64,000 nucleotides of DNA from Profundibacter amoris (GCF_003544895.1 NZ_CP032125.1:350001-414000); one strand, 5' to 3'. Numbered from the stretch's first letter, positions 1 to 11,163 are shown. The notes: a model not told the origin generated them from the sequence alone. Program-made: numbers and translations.

Positions 1-1966
<1,966 letters not shown>

Positions 1967-2073
1967 ATCCAGTAATAGAAAGACTTTGCTGGAACAAAGC
2001 ATACTACACACTACAAAATACACGATCAGGAGAGTTGCGGCCAAAACCGCACTGATGTTTGCACTTCTTTCTC

Positions 2074-2192
2074 GGTTTGGTGGTCATAGCACAAGTGAAA
2101 CACCCGATCCCATCCCGAACTCGGCAGTTAAGCACTGTTGCGCCAATGGTACTGCGTCTTAAGGCGTGGGAGAGTAGGTCACCGCCAAACCT
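2074..2192 (+). rRNA. 5S ribosomal RNA
   Basis: 5S rRNA placed about 110 bases after the 23S end. The terminal helix is visible as GGTTTGG at the 5' end pairing with CCAAACC at the 3' end. The conserved loop sequence CCCGATCCCATCCCGAACTC and the GAGAGTAGGTC segment are present. Boundaries are good to two or three bases. Confidence 0.95.
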
Positions 2193-2295
2193 AGTAAGAA
2201 GTGCAAGTTCGCAAATTTGCCATGCAAATGCGCGAGGTATCTCTCTAACGATGCTTCCCGGATACATTCTACCCCCTCCGGGAAAGCGCTTTTGG

Positions 2296-2372
<77 letters not shown>

Positions 2373-2709
2373 AAAAATACACATAACATCAATAACTTAC
2401 GCAACGCCTGCGGGGATTCCTGCGTTCGGGATTCCGCGCTGGAAGCACTGTGGAAGCAAACGAGTAAAACTCAAACTGTGGCGGAAAGGACGCAACCGCG
2501 GAAAATGGAAAAATGACAGAAACGGCACAGAGCCGACCTTGGCGTGTAGAGCGCCCAACGGCAACTCTTAGCCCCAAAGCGGACATGCAGGATCGACTTC
2601 ATGGGCGGGGAGCAGGAGTTATAGCCAAAAGTTGGTGACGGCCCGAAAGGGCGGCATATCATGGCGTTGTTCACGCGCCGCAGTTCTCGGAGAGAAAAGG
2701 ATATGCCAC
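2373..2709. other. Gene-free stretch after tRNA-fMet
   Basis: About 340 bases between tRNA-fMet and the transposase fragment. Short open frames exist on both strands, but none has a ribosome binding site with a recognisable product. The stretch 2400-2632 is dense in short C/G-rich imperfect repeats (for example GGGATTCC twice near 2413 and 2429). I recognise no RNA gene. It may be decayed mobile DNA. Confidence 0.4.
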
Positions 2710-3060
2710 ATGACGAGAGATACCATTACCCGATTGACCGATCCACAAGGATTTTCACCTGATCCATTGACGGACATTCTGCGATCCGGTGCGCAGCGCC
2801 TGATAGAGCAAGCTGTCGAAGCTGAACTTTCGGTTTTGCTCGAGGCCTATGCATCCGAGCGAACGAAGGACGGCTGCGCGCGTCTGGTGCGCCACGGCTA
2901 CTTGCCGGAACGTGAGGTAATAACCGGGATCGGCGCTGTGCCGGTCAAGGTCCCCCGGGTGCGGGACCGTGGCGGTGAACCAGAGAAAGTACGGTTCACG
3001 TCCACAATCCTGCGGCCCTATTTGCGCAAGGCCAAATCCATCGAAGATCTTCTGCCCTGA
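2710..3060 (+). pseudogene. IS256-family transposase, N-terminal fragment
   Basis: The first 116 residues of a mutator-type (IS256 family) transposase, a DDE enzyme normally about 400 residues long. The N-terminal block is clear: DPLTDILRSGAQRLIEQAVE, then LVRHGYLPEREVITGIGAVP, then VPRVRDRG and FTSTILRPYLRKAKSIEDLLP. The family normally continues directly after LLP with the catalytic core; here a TGA follows at once and similarity ends, so all catalytic residues are missing. The start at 2710 is the ATG in front of TRDTITRL. It is an insertion sequence remnant, not a working transposase. Confidence 0.85.
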
Positions 3061-3123
3061 ATCAATGCTATAATTGTATTCGTGCTTAGCGGCTGGGTAG
3101 CCTTGATTCTCTCCCAATACCAT

Positions 3124-3813
3124 CTACAAATAAATCATCACAGCATTAACGCTAATCACTCGCAAATCTCTCCGACGAACGACAAGCGTCAAATCCATAT
3201 TTTTGGCCAAGAAATTAGTCGACCAGTTGTTCCAGAAATTCAATGGATAGGATCGCCCAATAAACGAATCCCCATTCCTCCATTGTGCATAAAAGACGAC
3301 CACATCCTCAGCGTTTACTCCAAGTCTATTCGCTGACAGCCAGAAATTGGTGGGCCGTTCTCCAGCTCGGCTAAAGCCAATCGCGTGCAACCAAGGCTCC
3401 ACTTTCGAAAGCTCTCCAAGCTCATTGCCAACTCTCTGCAGGCAAATTTCGAAATCGACAATTGTCTCAATACGCTTGGGATTCAGACGCACAAGCGAAA
3501 CGGTTTCATCTTCCGGCTTAAACAACAGGCAATTCAGCACATCCGGAAACTTTTCAGCCGTTGCCATAGCTTCCTGACCATCCGAGTATCCCATACTTGG
3601 ATGATCCGCATTAAGCGGCAGGCCGTGATAATAAATGGGGCTTGCTTCAGTGTTCAGGCTTGAAACGGGTACTTCAAATGAGTGCGCTTTCGCAATTACT
3701 TCGCCGGCATTCGCATTGATTGGCCAGATGCAAACCGCATTAATCAACGCGGTAACAACAATAGACAGCAGTATCCGCTTTCCTCTGCCCAACTTCCAAC
3801 AGTTACCATTCAC
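3124..3813 (-). CDS. Hypothetical exported protein
   Basis: A 229-residue protein of unknown function if started at the GTG at 3813, which has GGGGAGAAG about eight bases upstream; the open frame reaches a TTG at 3867 but that start has no good ribosome binding site. Near the N-terminus there is KRILLSIVVTALINAVCIW followed by NANAGE, a plausible signal peptide with cleavage after NANA. The mature part has two cysteines (CLLF, CLQR) and is rich in Trp and Phe towards the end. I recognise no domain. It lies between IS256 and IS66 remnants, so it is probably accessory cargo. Confidence 0.6.
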   Translation of the reverse strand: MNGNCWKLGRGKRILLSIVVTALINAVCIWPINANAGEVIAKAHSFEVPVSSLNTEASPIYYHGLPLNADHPSMGYSDGQEAMATAEKFPDVLNCLLFKPEDETVSLVRLNPKRIETIVDFEICLQRVGNELGELSKVEPWLHAIGFSRAGERPTNFWLSANRLGVNAEDVVVFYAQWRNGDSFIGRSYPLNFWNNWSTNFLAKNMDLTLVVRRRDLRVISVNAVMIYL

Positions 3814-3909
3814 AACACTTCTCCCCAAATCCCAGTTTACCCCCCCCCGATCCTCTATGGATAGCAAGGAATTCCTTACCTTCCATCATGTGGTGTAAGC
3901 GTCCGCCGC

Positions 3910-4150
3910 CTACTCCTCCGGACTATAATTCCACGGCATCAGCTCGTTCAGCCGGTTGATTTTGTGGTCGGCGATACGTTCCAAAACCCATGTGAGCCAC
4001 GCCTGCGGATCGACCTTGTTCAGCTTGGCGGTTTTTATCAGGTCAAAGGTGATGGCCATGGAATTGCCGCTATATTGTTAGCCTGCGAACATCTGTTGTT
4101 TACGTCTGATGGAACGGGCTTCAGGGCGCATTCGGTGGTATTATTGTCCT
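3910..4150 (-). pseudogene. IS66-family transposase (TnpC), C-terminal remnant
   Basis: On the minus strand the last 49 codons read [20 protein letters not shown] then [20 protein letters not shown] and end at a TAG at 3910. This is the conserved C-terminal element of IS66 transposases. Further upstream the similarity continues only through a frame change and an in-frame stop: SIRRKQQMFAG then TAG, which corresponds to the family's IRRKNSLFAG block. No homology is visible beyond about 4150. The element is a short, doubly broken relic. Confidence 0.75.
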
Positions 4151-4159
4151 GAATTACAT

Positions 4160-4903
4160 CTACGATTTTACAGCGTCACCCCGGCCGCCACCTGTGGCAG
4201 TCTGCCAAATCAGGCGGAGATCCATTCGCAGTGACCGTTCTGAAATATATGCAGCATCAGCTTTTGCCAGTTCGCGCGGGGTCGACATGTCTATTCCTGA
4301 CAATTGGGCAGGGCCGGTGATCCCCGGCAGGACGGAAAACACATTCTTTGCTTCCCGCTCGGCGATCAATTCAGATTGATTTGGCAAGCAGGGTCTTGGG
4401 CCGACGAAGCTCATGTTCCCGATCAGCACATTGATGATCTGGGGAAGCTCATCGATTTTGGTCCGCCGTAATAGCTGCCCAATTCTGGTGACCTGCGCAG
4501 CAGATACTTCGTGGCTGCCTCTGTCGCCTGTTCCCTGGGCCATTGTTCGCAGTTTAAACAGAGTGAACGGTTTTTGATTTCGTCCGACACGGGTTTGTAG
4601 AAATAATGGATTGCCACGACTTTCAATACGGATTGCGACCATTGCGGGTACGCAAAGAAACACCGCAGGGCCGAGTAAGAGTAAAGCCAGCAGTCGGTCA
4701 ACGACAGATTTCATTTTTCGTAATACCCTCTTTACTCTGTTACGTATGTCGTCCCTGATAACAGGATCCGGACGGCCGCAATTGATACAAAGGTCGCCAT
4801 GAAAGATACAGAATTCAACATCTGCTTTTCTTGCCGGCCCAAATGAGCATTTAAGCGGTGTCTTGCCGGATTGCAAAGGCAGTATTGTGCTTAGGTGGCC
4901 CAT
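4160..4903 (-). CDS. Undecaprenyl-phosphate sugar phosphotransferase
   Basis: Bacterial sugar transferase (PF02397, PglC/WcaJ/WbaP type), which moves a sugar-1-phosphate onto undecaprenyl phosphate at the inner membrane to start exopolysaccharide or O-antigen synthesis. Visible family blocks: the membrane segment LLALLLLGPAVFLCVPAMVA with the following RGNPLFLQTRVGRN, then TLFKLRTM, then TKIDELPQIINVLIGNMSFV followed by GPRPCLP, and LPGITGPAQLSG. The start at 4903 has AGGAA ten bases upstream. The catalytic core begins near residue 64; the first 63 residues are an unusual extension with CIFHGDLCINC. No other polysaccharide genes are adjacent, and an IS remnant abuts the 3' end. Confidence 0.85.
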   Translation of the reverse strand: MGHLSTILPLQSGKTPLKCSFGPARKADVEFCIFHGDLCINCGRPDPVIRDDIRNRVKRVLRKMKSVVDRLLALLLLGPAVFLCVPAMVAIRIESRGNPLFLQTRVGRNQKPFTLFKLRTMAQGTGDRGSHEVSAAQVTRIGQLLRRTKIDELPQIINVLIGNMSFVGPRPCLPNQSELIAEREAKNVFSVLPGITGPAQLSGIDMSTPRELAKADAAYISERSLRMDLRLIWQTATGGGRGDAVKS

Positions 4904-5108
4904 TCAAGCGGGTTCCTATAAATACCAAATCCAATGAATATCTGAAGGTATGATGATGTAGACGAGGTCATATAGGGCTTGCATGTTCCTAATGGATGGA
5001 CATGGGGTTGTAGATGGAAACCAGATACGGTTGATTGCAGAGATAGAGTGTTTGCCTGGATCGATTGCGAAATAAAAGATGCGGGAATGTAAAAAAAAGG
5101 AGCTGACA

Positions 5109-5540
5109 ATGGCCCGGAAGATTTTGGGACTAGCCGTATTTGCATCGCTCCAAATCGGTTTAACACAAGGAACAGTTGCTATGAGCAGTACACCGGAAAT
5201 AACCCCGTCAAACCGGATTATTTTGTCTTGCCCTGACCAGACGCCAAATCGGCAAAAGCTGTGTGGTGCAATGGAGCAGGTCTTGAAAGAGGCCGCGCCA
5301 GATCGATCGATAGTGTCGGATACTGGTGAAATCGGGCAAAATGACATTTTGATCGCATTAAGAGTTACTGCCGACGAAAAACACAGTCTTAAAGCATACA
5401 CCGAGTGGCGGAAATCGGGGGGCGAATTGACGCGTGGACCCGAGATTGAAATGGCTGTTATGGATGCCATAGTCTCGCCACAGATGTTTAATAGGTTCTT
5501 GGCGGACCTAGTGCGAGTCAGTGAATTGCCAATTGATTAA
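5109..5540 (+). CDS. Small hypothetical exported protein
   Basis: A 143-residue protein with a likely signal peptide (MARKILGLAVFASLQIGLTQ, cleavage near GTVAMSS) and a mature part of about 120 residues. AAGGAGCTGACA directly before the ATG at 5109 is a strong ribosome binding site, so this start is preferred over 5079. Two cysteines (LSCPDQ, KLCGAM) could form a disulfide in the periplasm. I recognise no domain. It lies 67 bases upstream of the serralysin-like protease on the same strand, so a shared transcript is possible; a protease-inhibitor role would be only a guess. Confidence 0.7.
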   Translation: MARKILGLAVFASLQIGLTQGTVAMSSTPEITPSNRIILSCPDQTPNRQKLCGAMEQVLKEAAPDRSIVSDTGEIGQNDILIALRVTADEKHSLKAYTEWRKSGGELTRGPEIEMAVMDAIVSPQMFNRFLADLVRVSELPID

Positions 5541-5607
5541 CGAGCACTTATAGGATGAACCATCTAAGGTGGAATAGTAATAAATCAGTTAACGGAGAGC
5601 TGACAAT

Positions 5608-7968
5608 ATGAGTATCACAGGCCAATCTTTGAAAGCATCGCAGTTCGATCAAACAGTGATAAATTACGCACCGAAGCCATATGCTTCAAATGATGTGCTT
5701 GCGGGTTACCTGACGAGCGGTGCTTGGGGTGGCGTCGGTTATGAGCGCAGCTTTAATACCACGGCGAGCAATGTCATCACTGTTAATCTCATGGGCTTAA
5801 GTCCAGCGGCCCTCAAGCTTGCCCGGGCGGCTCTTGAAGCATGGTCAAATGTTGCAAATATTGTTTTCACCGAAGTTACGAGCGGCGCAAAAATTACATT
5901 TGTAAGCTCTGACACTAGCGGTGCGTATTCCTATTCTACGATCAGTGGAAACACTATAATTTCCTCGACTGTTAATATTCCAGACAGCTGGGATGATGTT
6001 AGCGAGGGGAAGCTCGGGGGATACGGGTTTCAGACATATATCCACGAAATCGGCCATGCTTTGGGATTGGGCCATCAGGGTGACTATAATGGTTCGGCGA
6101 CCTATGGCATTGATAATGTCTATTCAAACGACAGCTGGCAGGAATCTGTCATGTCGTATTTTAGCCAAACCGAAAATACGACAATTTCTGCTAGTTTTGG
6201 GTTCGTGACCACCGCGATGATGGCCGACATTATTGCTATCCAGAACCTGTATGGCGCCCCTGGTGCGAGCGGCACAACAGCTGGCGATACAGTTTGGGGA
6301 ACCGGAACAAACCTGACAGGTTATCTTGGCGTTTTGTTTAATGCGATCGACAGCGGTTCAACCGTTGATGTTAAGACCTATTATCCACTGGCTTTGACCA
6401 TTTATGATCAGGGTGGGAACGATCTGATCGACCTTACATTCAGCACTGTCAGCAACCGGCTGGATATGAACGCTGAAACGTATTCGGACATTGATGGACT
6501 TATCGGCAACTGGGCTATCGCGCGCGGAACCGTGATTGAAAATGCCACCATGGGCAGTGGAAATGACAATGTCACCGGCAACGATGTAGCCAATGTCATC
6601 AAGGGCATGGCCGGGAATGACACACTGAACGGGATGGGTGGCAATGATACGCTTGAAGGTGGTGTTGGGTCCGATATCCTGACGGGTGGTGCCGGTTATG
6701 ATGTTTTTGTTTTCAATTCTGGCGAAGCCGGGTCGGATACAATAACCGATTATACATCGGGTGCTGACAAAGCCACATCCGATACCATTGTTCTGAAGGG
6801 GACAATGACACTGCCGAATTTGGTTGTGTCGGGTAACAATGTGACACTTGATGGTTCAATTACAGTGACCAACGGCGCGCTTGATACTTTATGGGTGATC
6901 AATGCAGAAACCGATCTGAACGGGCGTACTATTGTGTCCGAATATGATCTTGGAAATACATCATCCTATACTTCAATCCACACCTACCTGAATGCTGCTG
7001 GCGTGATGACGGCCAAAGATACATATTTTGATGATGGAACCGACGCGAAGGTAATTTACGATTCCGCCAGCGCATATAGCTGGGTATCAATTGAAACGCG
7101 TCACACATCTACGGGTGCCCAGTCATTCGTGCAAACGATGAATGATGATGGCACCCGTTTCGACAAGTATCTGGATGCGGCCAATGCCCAGACGTGGACG
7201 TCCCTGTTGCAAGGGTATAATGCATCTGGCCAGCTTACCTATACCGATGCCGCGAATGATACTGGCACGCGAACAGTAACAAACTATGATCCTGCAGCCG
7301 TTGAAACCTGGACGACAATTGTTCAGAATTACAATACAGCGGGTCAATTGTATTATCGCAATGTCACAAATGATAATGGCACATCATTCGTGACAAATAT
7401 TGATGCTGATAATACGGGCACATATACATCCGTTCTTCAGCAGTATACAGCCACTGGTGATCTGTATTTCCGTCGTACGATCAATGATGATGGCACCAAA
7501 TTCGAGCTTGTTGTCGATGTGAATGATACGGCCACTTGGGTATCACAGCTGACTGGTTATACAGCCACGGGCGGTATTGATTATGTGGATACCGCCAACG
7601 ATAGCGGAACGCGGACGATCCGTAACTTCGATATAGATAACACAAGTAGCTGGGCAGAAATCCTGCAAAATTTTGATAGCGCAGGTCAGCTTTATTTCCG
7701 TCGCACTACCAATGATGACGGCACGCATTTCGATACCAATTTCGATGTCAATAATACCGGCAGCTGGGCCAGTGTTATGCAAGCATTCAATGCGACAGGT
7801 GGGGTGTACTTCCGCAGCACTGTGAATGATGACGGGACGCGTTGGGACACCAACTTTGATGTTGATAATACGGCTGCCTGGGACGAAATCCTGAAAGATT
7901 ACGATGCTGGTGGGAATTTGATTTCCACACGCATTACCTATGATGATGGTTCGGTGGTTTACGTTTAG
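5608..7968 (+). CDS. Serralysin-like metalloprotease with RTX and 38-residue repeats
   Basis: A 786-residue secreted zinc endopeptidase of the M10 (serralysin) type. The zinc site HEIGHALGLGH is at residues 146-156 (ligands H146, H150, H156, general base E147), followed by the Met-turn ESVMSYF at about 179-185. Glycine-rich calcium-binding nonapeptides (GNDTLNGMGGNDTLEGG, SDILTGGAGYD) occupy about 333-372. There is no N-terminal signal peptide, as expected for type I secretion, but no ABC/MFP/TolC export genes are adjacent. The C-terminal 340 residues are nine repeats of a 38-residue unit (see the repeat entry), which is not part of classical serralysins. GAGAGCTGACA precedes the ATG. The protease assignment is firm; substrate and role of the tail are unknown. 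Confidence 0.9.
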   Translation: MSITGQSLKASQFDQTVINYAPKPYASNDVLAGYLTSGAWGGVGYERSFNTTASNVITVNLMGLSPAALKLARAALEAWSNVANIVFTEVTSGAKITFVSSDTSGAYSYSTISGNTIISSTVNIPDSWDDVSEGKLGGYGFQTYIHEIGHALGLGHQGDYNGSATYGIDNVYSNDSWQESVMSYFSQTENTTISASFGFVTTAMMADIIAIQNLYGAPGASGTTAGDTVWGTGTNLTGYLGVLFNAIDSGSTVDVKTYYPLALTIYDQGGNDLIDLTFSTVSNRLDMNAETYSDIDGLIGNWAIARGTVIENATMGSGNDNVTGNDVANVIKGMAGNDTLNGMGGNDTLEGGVGSDILTGGAGYDVFVFNSGEAGSDTITDYTSGADKATSDTIVLKGTMTLPNLVVSGNNVTLDGSITVTNGALDTLWVINAETDLNGRTIVSEYDLGNTSSYTSIHTYLNAAGVMTAKDTYFDDGTDAKVIYDSASAYSWVSIETRHTSTGAQSFVQTMNDDGTRFDKYLDAANAQTWTSLLQGYNASGQLTYTDAANDTGTRTVTNYDPAAVETWTTIVQNYNTAGQLYYRNVTNDNGTSFVTNIDADNTGTYTSVLQQYTATGDLYFRRTINDDGTKFELVVDVNDTATWVSQLTGYTATGGIDYVDTANDSGTRTIRNFDIDNTSSWAEILQNFDSAGQLYFRRTTNDDGTHFDTNFDVNNTGSWASVMQAFNATGGVYFRSTVNDDGTRWDTNFDVDNTAAWDEILKDYDAGGNLISTRITYDDGSVVYV
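6943..7965 (+). repeat. Nine 114-bp coding repeats in the protease tail
   Basis: Residues 446 to 786 of the protease divide into nine units of 38 residues, beginning with YDLGNTSSY. The consensus is close to [FY]DxDNTxxWxxxLQxY then xAxGxLYFRxTxNDDGTxF. The most regular copies are units five to nine (LYFRRTINDDGT, LYFRRTTNDDGT, VYFRSTVNDDGT). Aromatic, Gly and Asp positions are fixed and other positions vary, so the copies are old rather than recently duplicated. Confidence 0.85.
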
Positions 7969-8181
7969 ATTTAGCGTATTACCGGCCACATCCGCGCATG
8001 GTCTGAATGGCACATTGGGAAGACGCTGAATGGTCAATTATGAACCAATGACCGAACCGCGTTAACCGCTAAAAGCTGATACCTTGGTGGCCAGGTTGCT
8101 ATTCATCATTGGATAAATGGCAACCGCAAGGCCGGACCAAAGTCTGTGGTTTTGGCATATTTCCGTGCTAGACTTGCCGGA

Positions 8182-9582
8182 ATGGACCTGAAAACGCGCG
8201 ATTTGAACTGGAAGCGACTAACCTTGCCTGGCCAATTTCTATTGGCAGGGGCTGTTGTTATGATTGCCGCTATGTTGATCGTCGGCTTCTGGGTTTCATC
8301 CCGGATCGAACAAGCGGTGGTGCAGAATTCGGCCACCTCCGCGGCCCTGTTCATGGAAAGCTTCGTATCCCCACTCAGTCAGGATCTGGCCCGAAGTGAT
8401 AGGCTGTCAGATCCTGCCGAACGTGCATTGACCGAAATTTTCGAGGGCACATCGCTGGGTGAACGCGTGGTTTCCTATAAAATATGGAAACCGGGTGGGT
8501 TGGTTGTCCACGCATCCGACCCCGCGCTGATCGGCAAGGTTTTCGAGCCGTCGGATGATTTGAAACTGGCATGGTCGGGGCGTATTGCTGCATCTTACGA
8601 GAACCTGAACGACCTTGAGGATCAGGCCGAAGCCGCGCTTGGAATTCCGTTGCTAGAGGTTTACAGCCCGATCAGGGAGGTCTGGACCGGTCAGGTGATC
8701 GCGGTGGCAGAATTTTACGAACGTGCCGAGGTTCTGGACAGGGATATTTCCGATGCCCGCCGCAAAAGCTGGCTTGTGGTTGGTTCGACTTTCCTTGCCA
8801 GCGGGGTGTTGCTGTTTGGGATTGTCCTGACTGGCGGGCGCACCATTCGCGATCAACGCAAACAATTGGAGCAGCAGCTGGAAGAAACCCGCGCTGTTTC
8901 GCAACAAAACCTGACTTTGCGCAGGCGGGCGGTTTCTGCCTCGTCCCGGGCCACGGCCCAGACAGAACGGACGATCCGGCGGATCGGGTCGGATTTGCAT
9001 GACGGGCCGGCCCAGTATCTGGCATTGGCAGCGCTGCGGCTGGACGGTGCCCTTCCGGATCAGGATGCCAAGAATCCGGATGCACATGAGGTGCGAAAAT
9101 CACTGGACAAGGCGTTAAGCGAAATACGGGCCATTTCACGCGGCCTTGCCCTGCCCGACCTTGATGCGCTGGATTTGCACACACTTGTGACCCGCGCTGT
9201 CGATGATCACGAGCATCAAACCGATATGGAGATCGCATTGTCCTTTGTTGGAAAAGAGCCTTTTTCCATGGATTACACACAGAAATTATGCGTTTACCGT
9301 TTTTTGCAAGAGACGCTTTCAAATGTTGCGCGCCATGCAGGCGTCGAACAGGCGTCTGTCAAGGTTGAAGCCGGTTTTGATGCAATTACGATTTCGGTTC
9401 GGGATCACGGCACGGGGTTTGACGCGGAAACATCCCTTAAGCTCAGAAGTGACGGCGGGCAAGGCTTGCTGGGTCTTCTTGACCGCGCCCACAGTATTGG
9501 CGGCAATCTGGCAATCACCAGCAAGCATGGCAAGGGCACAACTATGTGTCTGACGCTTGCAAATGTGGAGAATGTGACATGA
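8182..9582 (+). CDS. NarL-type sensor histidine kinase
   Basis: A 466-residue membrane sensor kinase. Domains in order: a first membrane segment near 18-40 (FLLAGAVVMIAAMLIVGFWV), a periplasmic sensing region of about 150 residues, a second membrane segment near 198-220, a coiled-coil linker, a HisKA_3 dimerisation domain with phosphoacceptor H273 in DLHDGPAQYLALA, and a HATPase_c domain with the N box ETLSNVARHA, G1 box RDHGTGFD and G2 box DGGQGLLGL. The ATG at 8182 is preferred; a GTG at 8146 is also possible and neither has a strong ribosome binding site. Its stop codon overlaps the response regulator start by four bases, which makes the two an obligate pair. The signal is unknown. Confidence 0.88.
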   Translation: MDLKTRDLNWKRLTLPGQFLLAGAVVMIAAMLIVGFWVSSRIEQAVVQNSATSAALFMESFVSPLSQDLARSDRLSDPAERALTEIFEGTSLGERVVSYKIWKPGGLVVHASDPALIGKVFEPSDDLKLAWSGRIAASYENLNDLEDQAEAALGIPLLEVYSPIREVWTGQVIAVAEFYERAEVLDRDISDARRKSWLVVGSTFLASGVLLFGIVLTGGRTIRDQRKQLEQQLEETRAVSQQNLTLRRRAVSASSRATAQTERTIRRIGSDLHDGPAQYLALAALRLDGALPDQDAKNPDAHEVRKSLDKALSEIRAISRGLALPDLDALDLHTLVTRAVDDHEHQTDMEIALSFVGKEPFSMDYTQKLCVYRFLQETLSNVARHAGVEQASVKVEAGFDAITISVRDHGTGFDAETSLKLRSDGGQGLLGLLDRAHSIGGNLAITSKHGKGTTMCLTLANVENVT

Positions 9583-10220
9583 CAATTCGTTTGATACTGG
9601 CAGATGACCACCCGATCTTTCGTGACGGGCTGGTGCAGAGCATCGAAGAAACCGGTGAATTTGAAGTGGTCGGGGTCGGAGAATCTGCGGATGACGCTAT
9701 CTTTCTGGCTAAAAAGCACACCCCCGATGTGGCGCTGCTGGATTTATCCATGCCGGGAAACGGTATTACAGCGGCCAAACGCATTTCCGGGGCGGGCACG
9801 GCGAAATACATCGCCATGCTGACCGTTTCCGAAGATGACGGCGATGTCACGGCCGCCCTGGAGGCGGGGGCGATTGGTTATGTCTTAAAGGGGGTGTCGG
9901 CGGCAGAATTGCGGCGAATTCTGGCAGGTATTGCCAAAGGCGAGGCGCATGTTTCTCCGGAACTTGCGGCACGGGTTCTGAAAATCATGCAAACCCCCAA
10001 ACGGACCGAGAAAACCCCGATTGACGATCTGACAAAACGTGAAGAAGATATTTTGCGCCACGTCGCCACGGGCAAAAGCAACCGGGAAGTTGCCGATCAG
10101 CTGGGATTGCAGGAAAAGACCGTCAAGCATTACATGACCACAATTCTGGGCAAGTTACATGCCCGCAACCGGGTCGAAGCAGCCCTGATTGCCCACGAGG
10201 CATGGCGGCAAGAGGAATAA
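9579..10220 (+). CDS. LuxR/NarL-family response regulator
   Basis: A 213-residue response regulator, the partner of the kinase it overlaps by ATGA. The receiver domain covers about 1-120, with acidic pocket DD9-10, phosphorylation site D55 in LLDLSMPG and the conserved Lys in GYVLKG near 105. The C-terminal LuxR-type helix-turn-helix is LTKREEDILRHVATGKSNRE followed by VADQLGLQEKTVKHYMTTIL. It ends eight bases from the convergent secreted-protein gene at 10229. The targets cannot be read from the sequence; the neighbouring secreted-protein and VTC genes are candidates by position only. Confidence 0.92.
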   Translation: MTIRLILADDHPIFRDGLVQSIEETGEFEVVGVGESADDAIFLAKKHTPDVALLDLSMPGNGITAAKRISGAGTAKYIAMLTVSEDDGDVTAALEAGAIGYVLKGVSAAELRRILAGIAKGEAHVSPELAARVLKIMQTPKRTEKTPIDDLTKREEDILRHVATGKSNREVADQLGLQEKTVKHYMTTILGKLHARNRVEAALIAHEAWRQEE

Positions 10221-10228
10221 CCCGATGC

Positions 10229-10900
10229 TTATTGTCCGGCAATCTGGCGCATCCTTTTGATATCGGATTTGCTTGTCGGCCGGCTGACGACGATTCGGTT
10301 GTATTGGTCCCGCAGAGTGTATTGACCGGTAGAAATCTCTTCACTCCAGCCATTGGTATACGTCAGCCGAATATTATTGCCCGATACCGTTGCGCCATTC
10401 ACACCAGTTTCACCCGAATTGCTGGACCGCCGAATGCTGTCAATGCTTATGCCGTTTGCACGCGCCCGCAATCGTGCAAAATCGGCCCCCGTGGCGCGCC
10501 GCGAAACAACCGTTTTACCTGTTGTTGATCTGCGAATGTAGCGCCCTTTTTTAATCTCCTCGCTTGAGCCATCGGCATAGCGAACCTCGACACCTGTTTG
10601 GGACAGTTCAATCTTGGTGATGCCAGAGCGAGGGCCGTTGCCTTTGTTTGTGTTGTTATCGCCAATTTCATTGCCTTCGTCGTCAACACCATCATCGTCA
10701 TGACCTCCACCATGCCCGCTATTACCGTCATCTCCGCCGCCATCACCATCGCTTCCGGGGCTGCTTTTGGCCAATAGCGTTGCGGGCCCGATGGAATACT
10801 GTCCGTTCGGATGCTGGATTATAGTTATCGGCATTGACACATACAGGAATGACACGGCAATCCCGATGCCTAATCTGGCCATTGTAACCCGTGATTTCAC
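10229..10900 (-). CDS. Hypothetical exported protein with Gly/Asp-rich linker and duplicated domain
   Basis: A 223-residue protein started by a GTG at 10900 with GGAG six to seven bases upstream. The N-terminus has a hydrophobic segment (IGIAVSFLYVSMPITII) that may be a signal peptide or anchor. Residues about 48-90 form a low-complexity linker (DGDGGGDDGNSGHGGGHDDD). Two related modules of about 45 residues follow: VEVRYADGSSEEIKKGRYI with a tail TGKTVVSRRATGADFARLRA, and IRLTYTNGWSEEISTGQYT with a tail NRIVVSRPTSKSDIKRMR. They look like an internal duplication of a small beta-rich domain. I know no function. It follows the other low-complexity secreted gene at 11164 on the same strand. Confidence 0.65.
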   Translation of the reverse strand: MKSRVTMARLGIGIAVSFLYVSMPITIIQHPNGQYSIGPATLLAKSSPGSDGDGGGDDGNSGHGGGHDDDGVDDEGNEIGDNNTNKGNGPRSGITKIELSQTGVEVRYADGSSEEIKKGRYIRRSTTGKTVVSRRATGADFARLRARANGISIDSIRRSSNSGETGVNGATVSGNNIRLTYTNGWSEEISTGQYTLRDQYNRIVVSRPTSKSDIKRMRQIAGQ

Positions 10901-11163
10901 TTGGATCTCCGGTTCGTTATGCGCGTTCCCCCGTGCTATTCTTACGACACCTTGTCAGGCAGAACATCAGACGATGGTCGGGCATATTGACGACAAAGCA
11001 GGATTGCCCACCATTTGGCGGGCAACCCCGGTTTGGATCAGCCGGGTTCGGCCCGGGTCAATGGGCCAACTATGGGTGTTTACTCGTTCACGATGCTCGA
11101 TCAGTCGGGGACAAACTGATGATCAGAACAGGTAAGGTGGCAATACCCTCTGCGGTCATGATC
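10901..11163. other. Intergenic stretch with hairpins
   Basis: Between two minus-strand genes. A hairpin with arms TTGCCC/GGGCAA lies at 11004-11025, and a second with arms near AACCCCGG/CCGGGTT follows at about 11024-11049. Together they could end transcription of the 11164 gene, but no T-run follows in the right direction. No further gene is supported. Confidence 0.35.

Noticed and set aside
2632-2709. Extended N-terminus of the IS256 fragment
   Set aside because: Family similarity starts only at TRDTITRL after 2710; the upstream codons look like non-coding IS end sequence.
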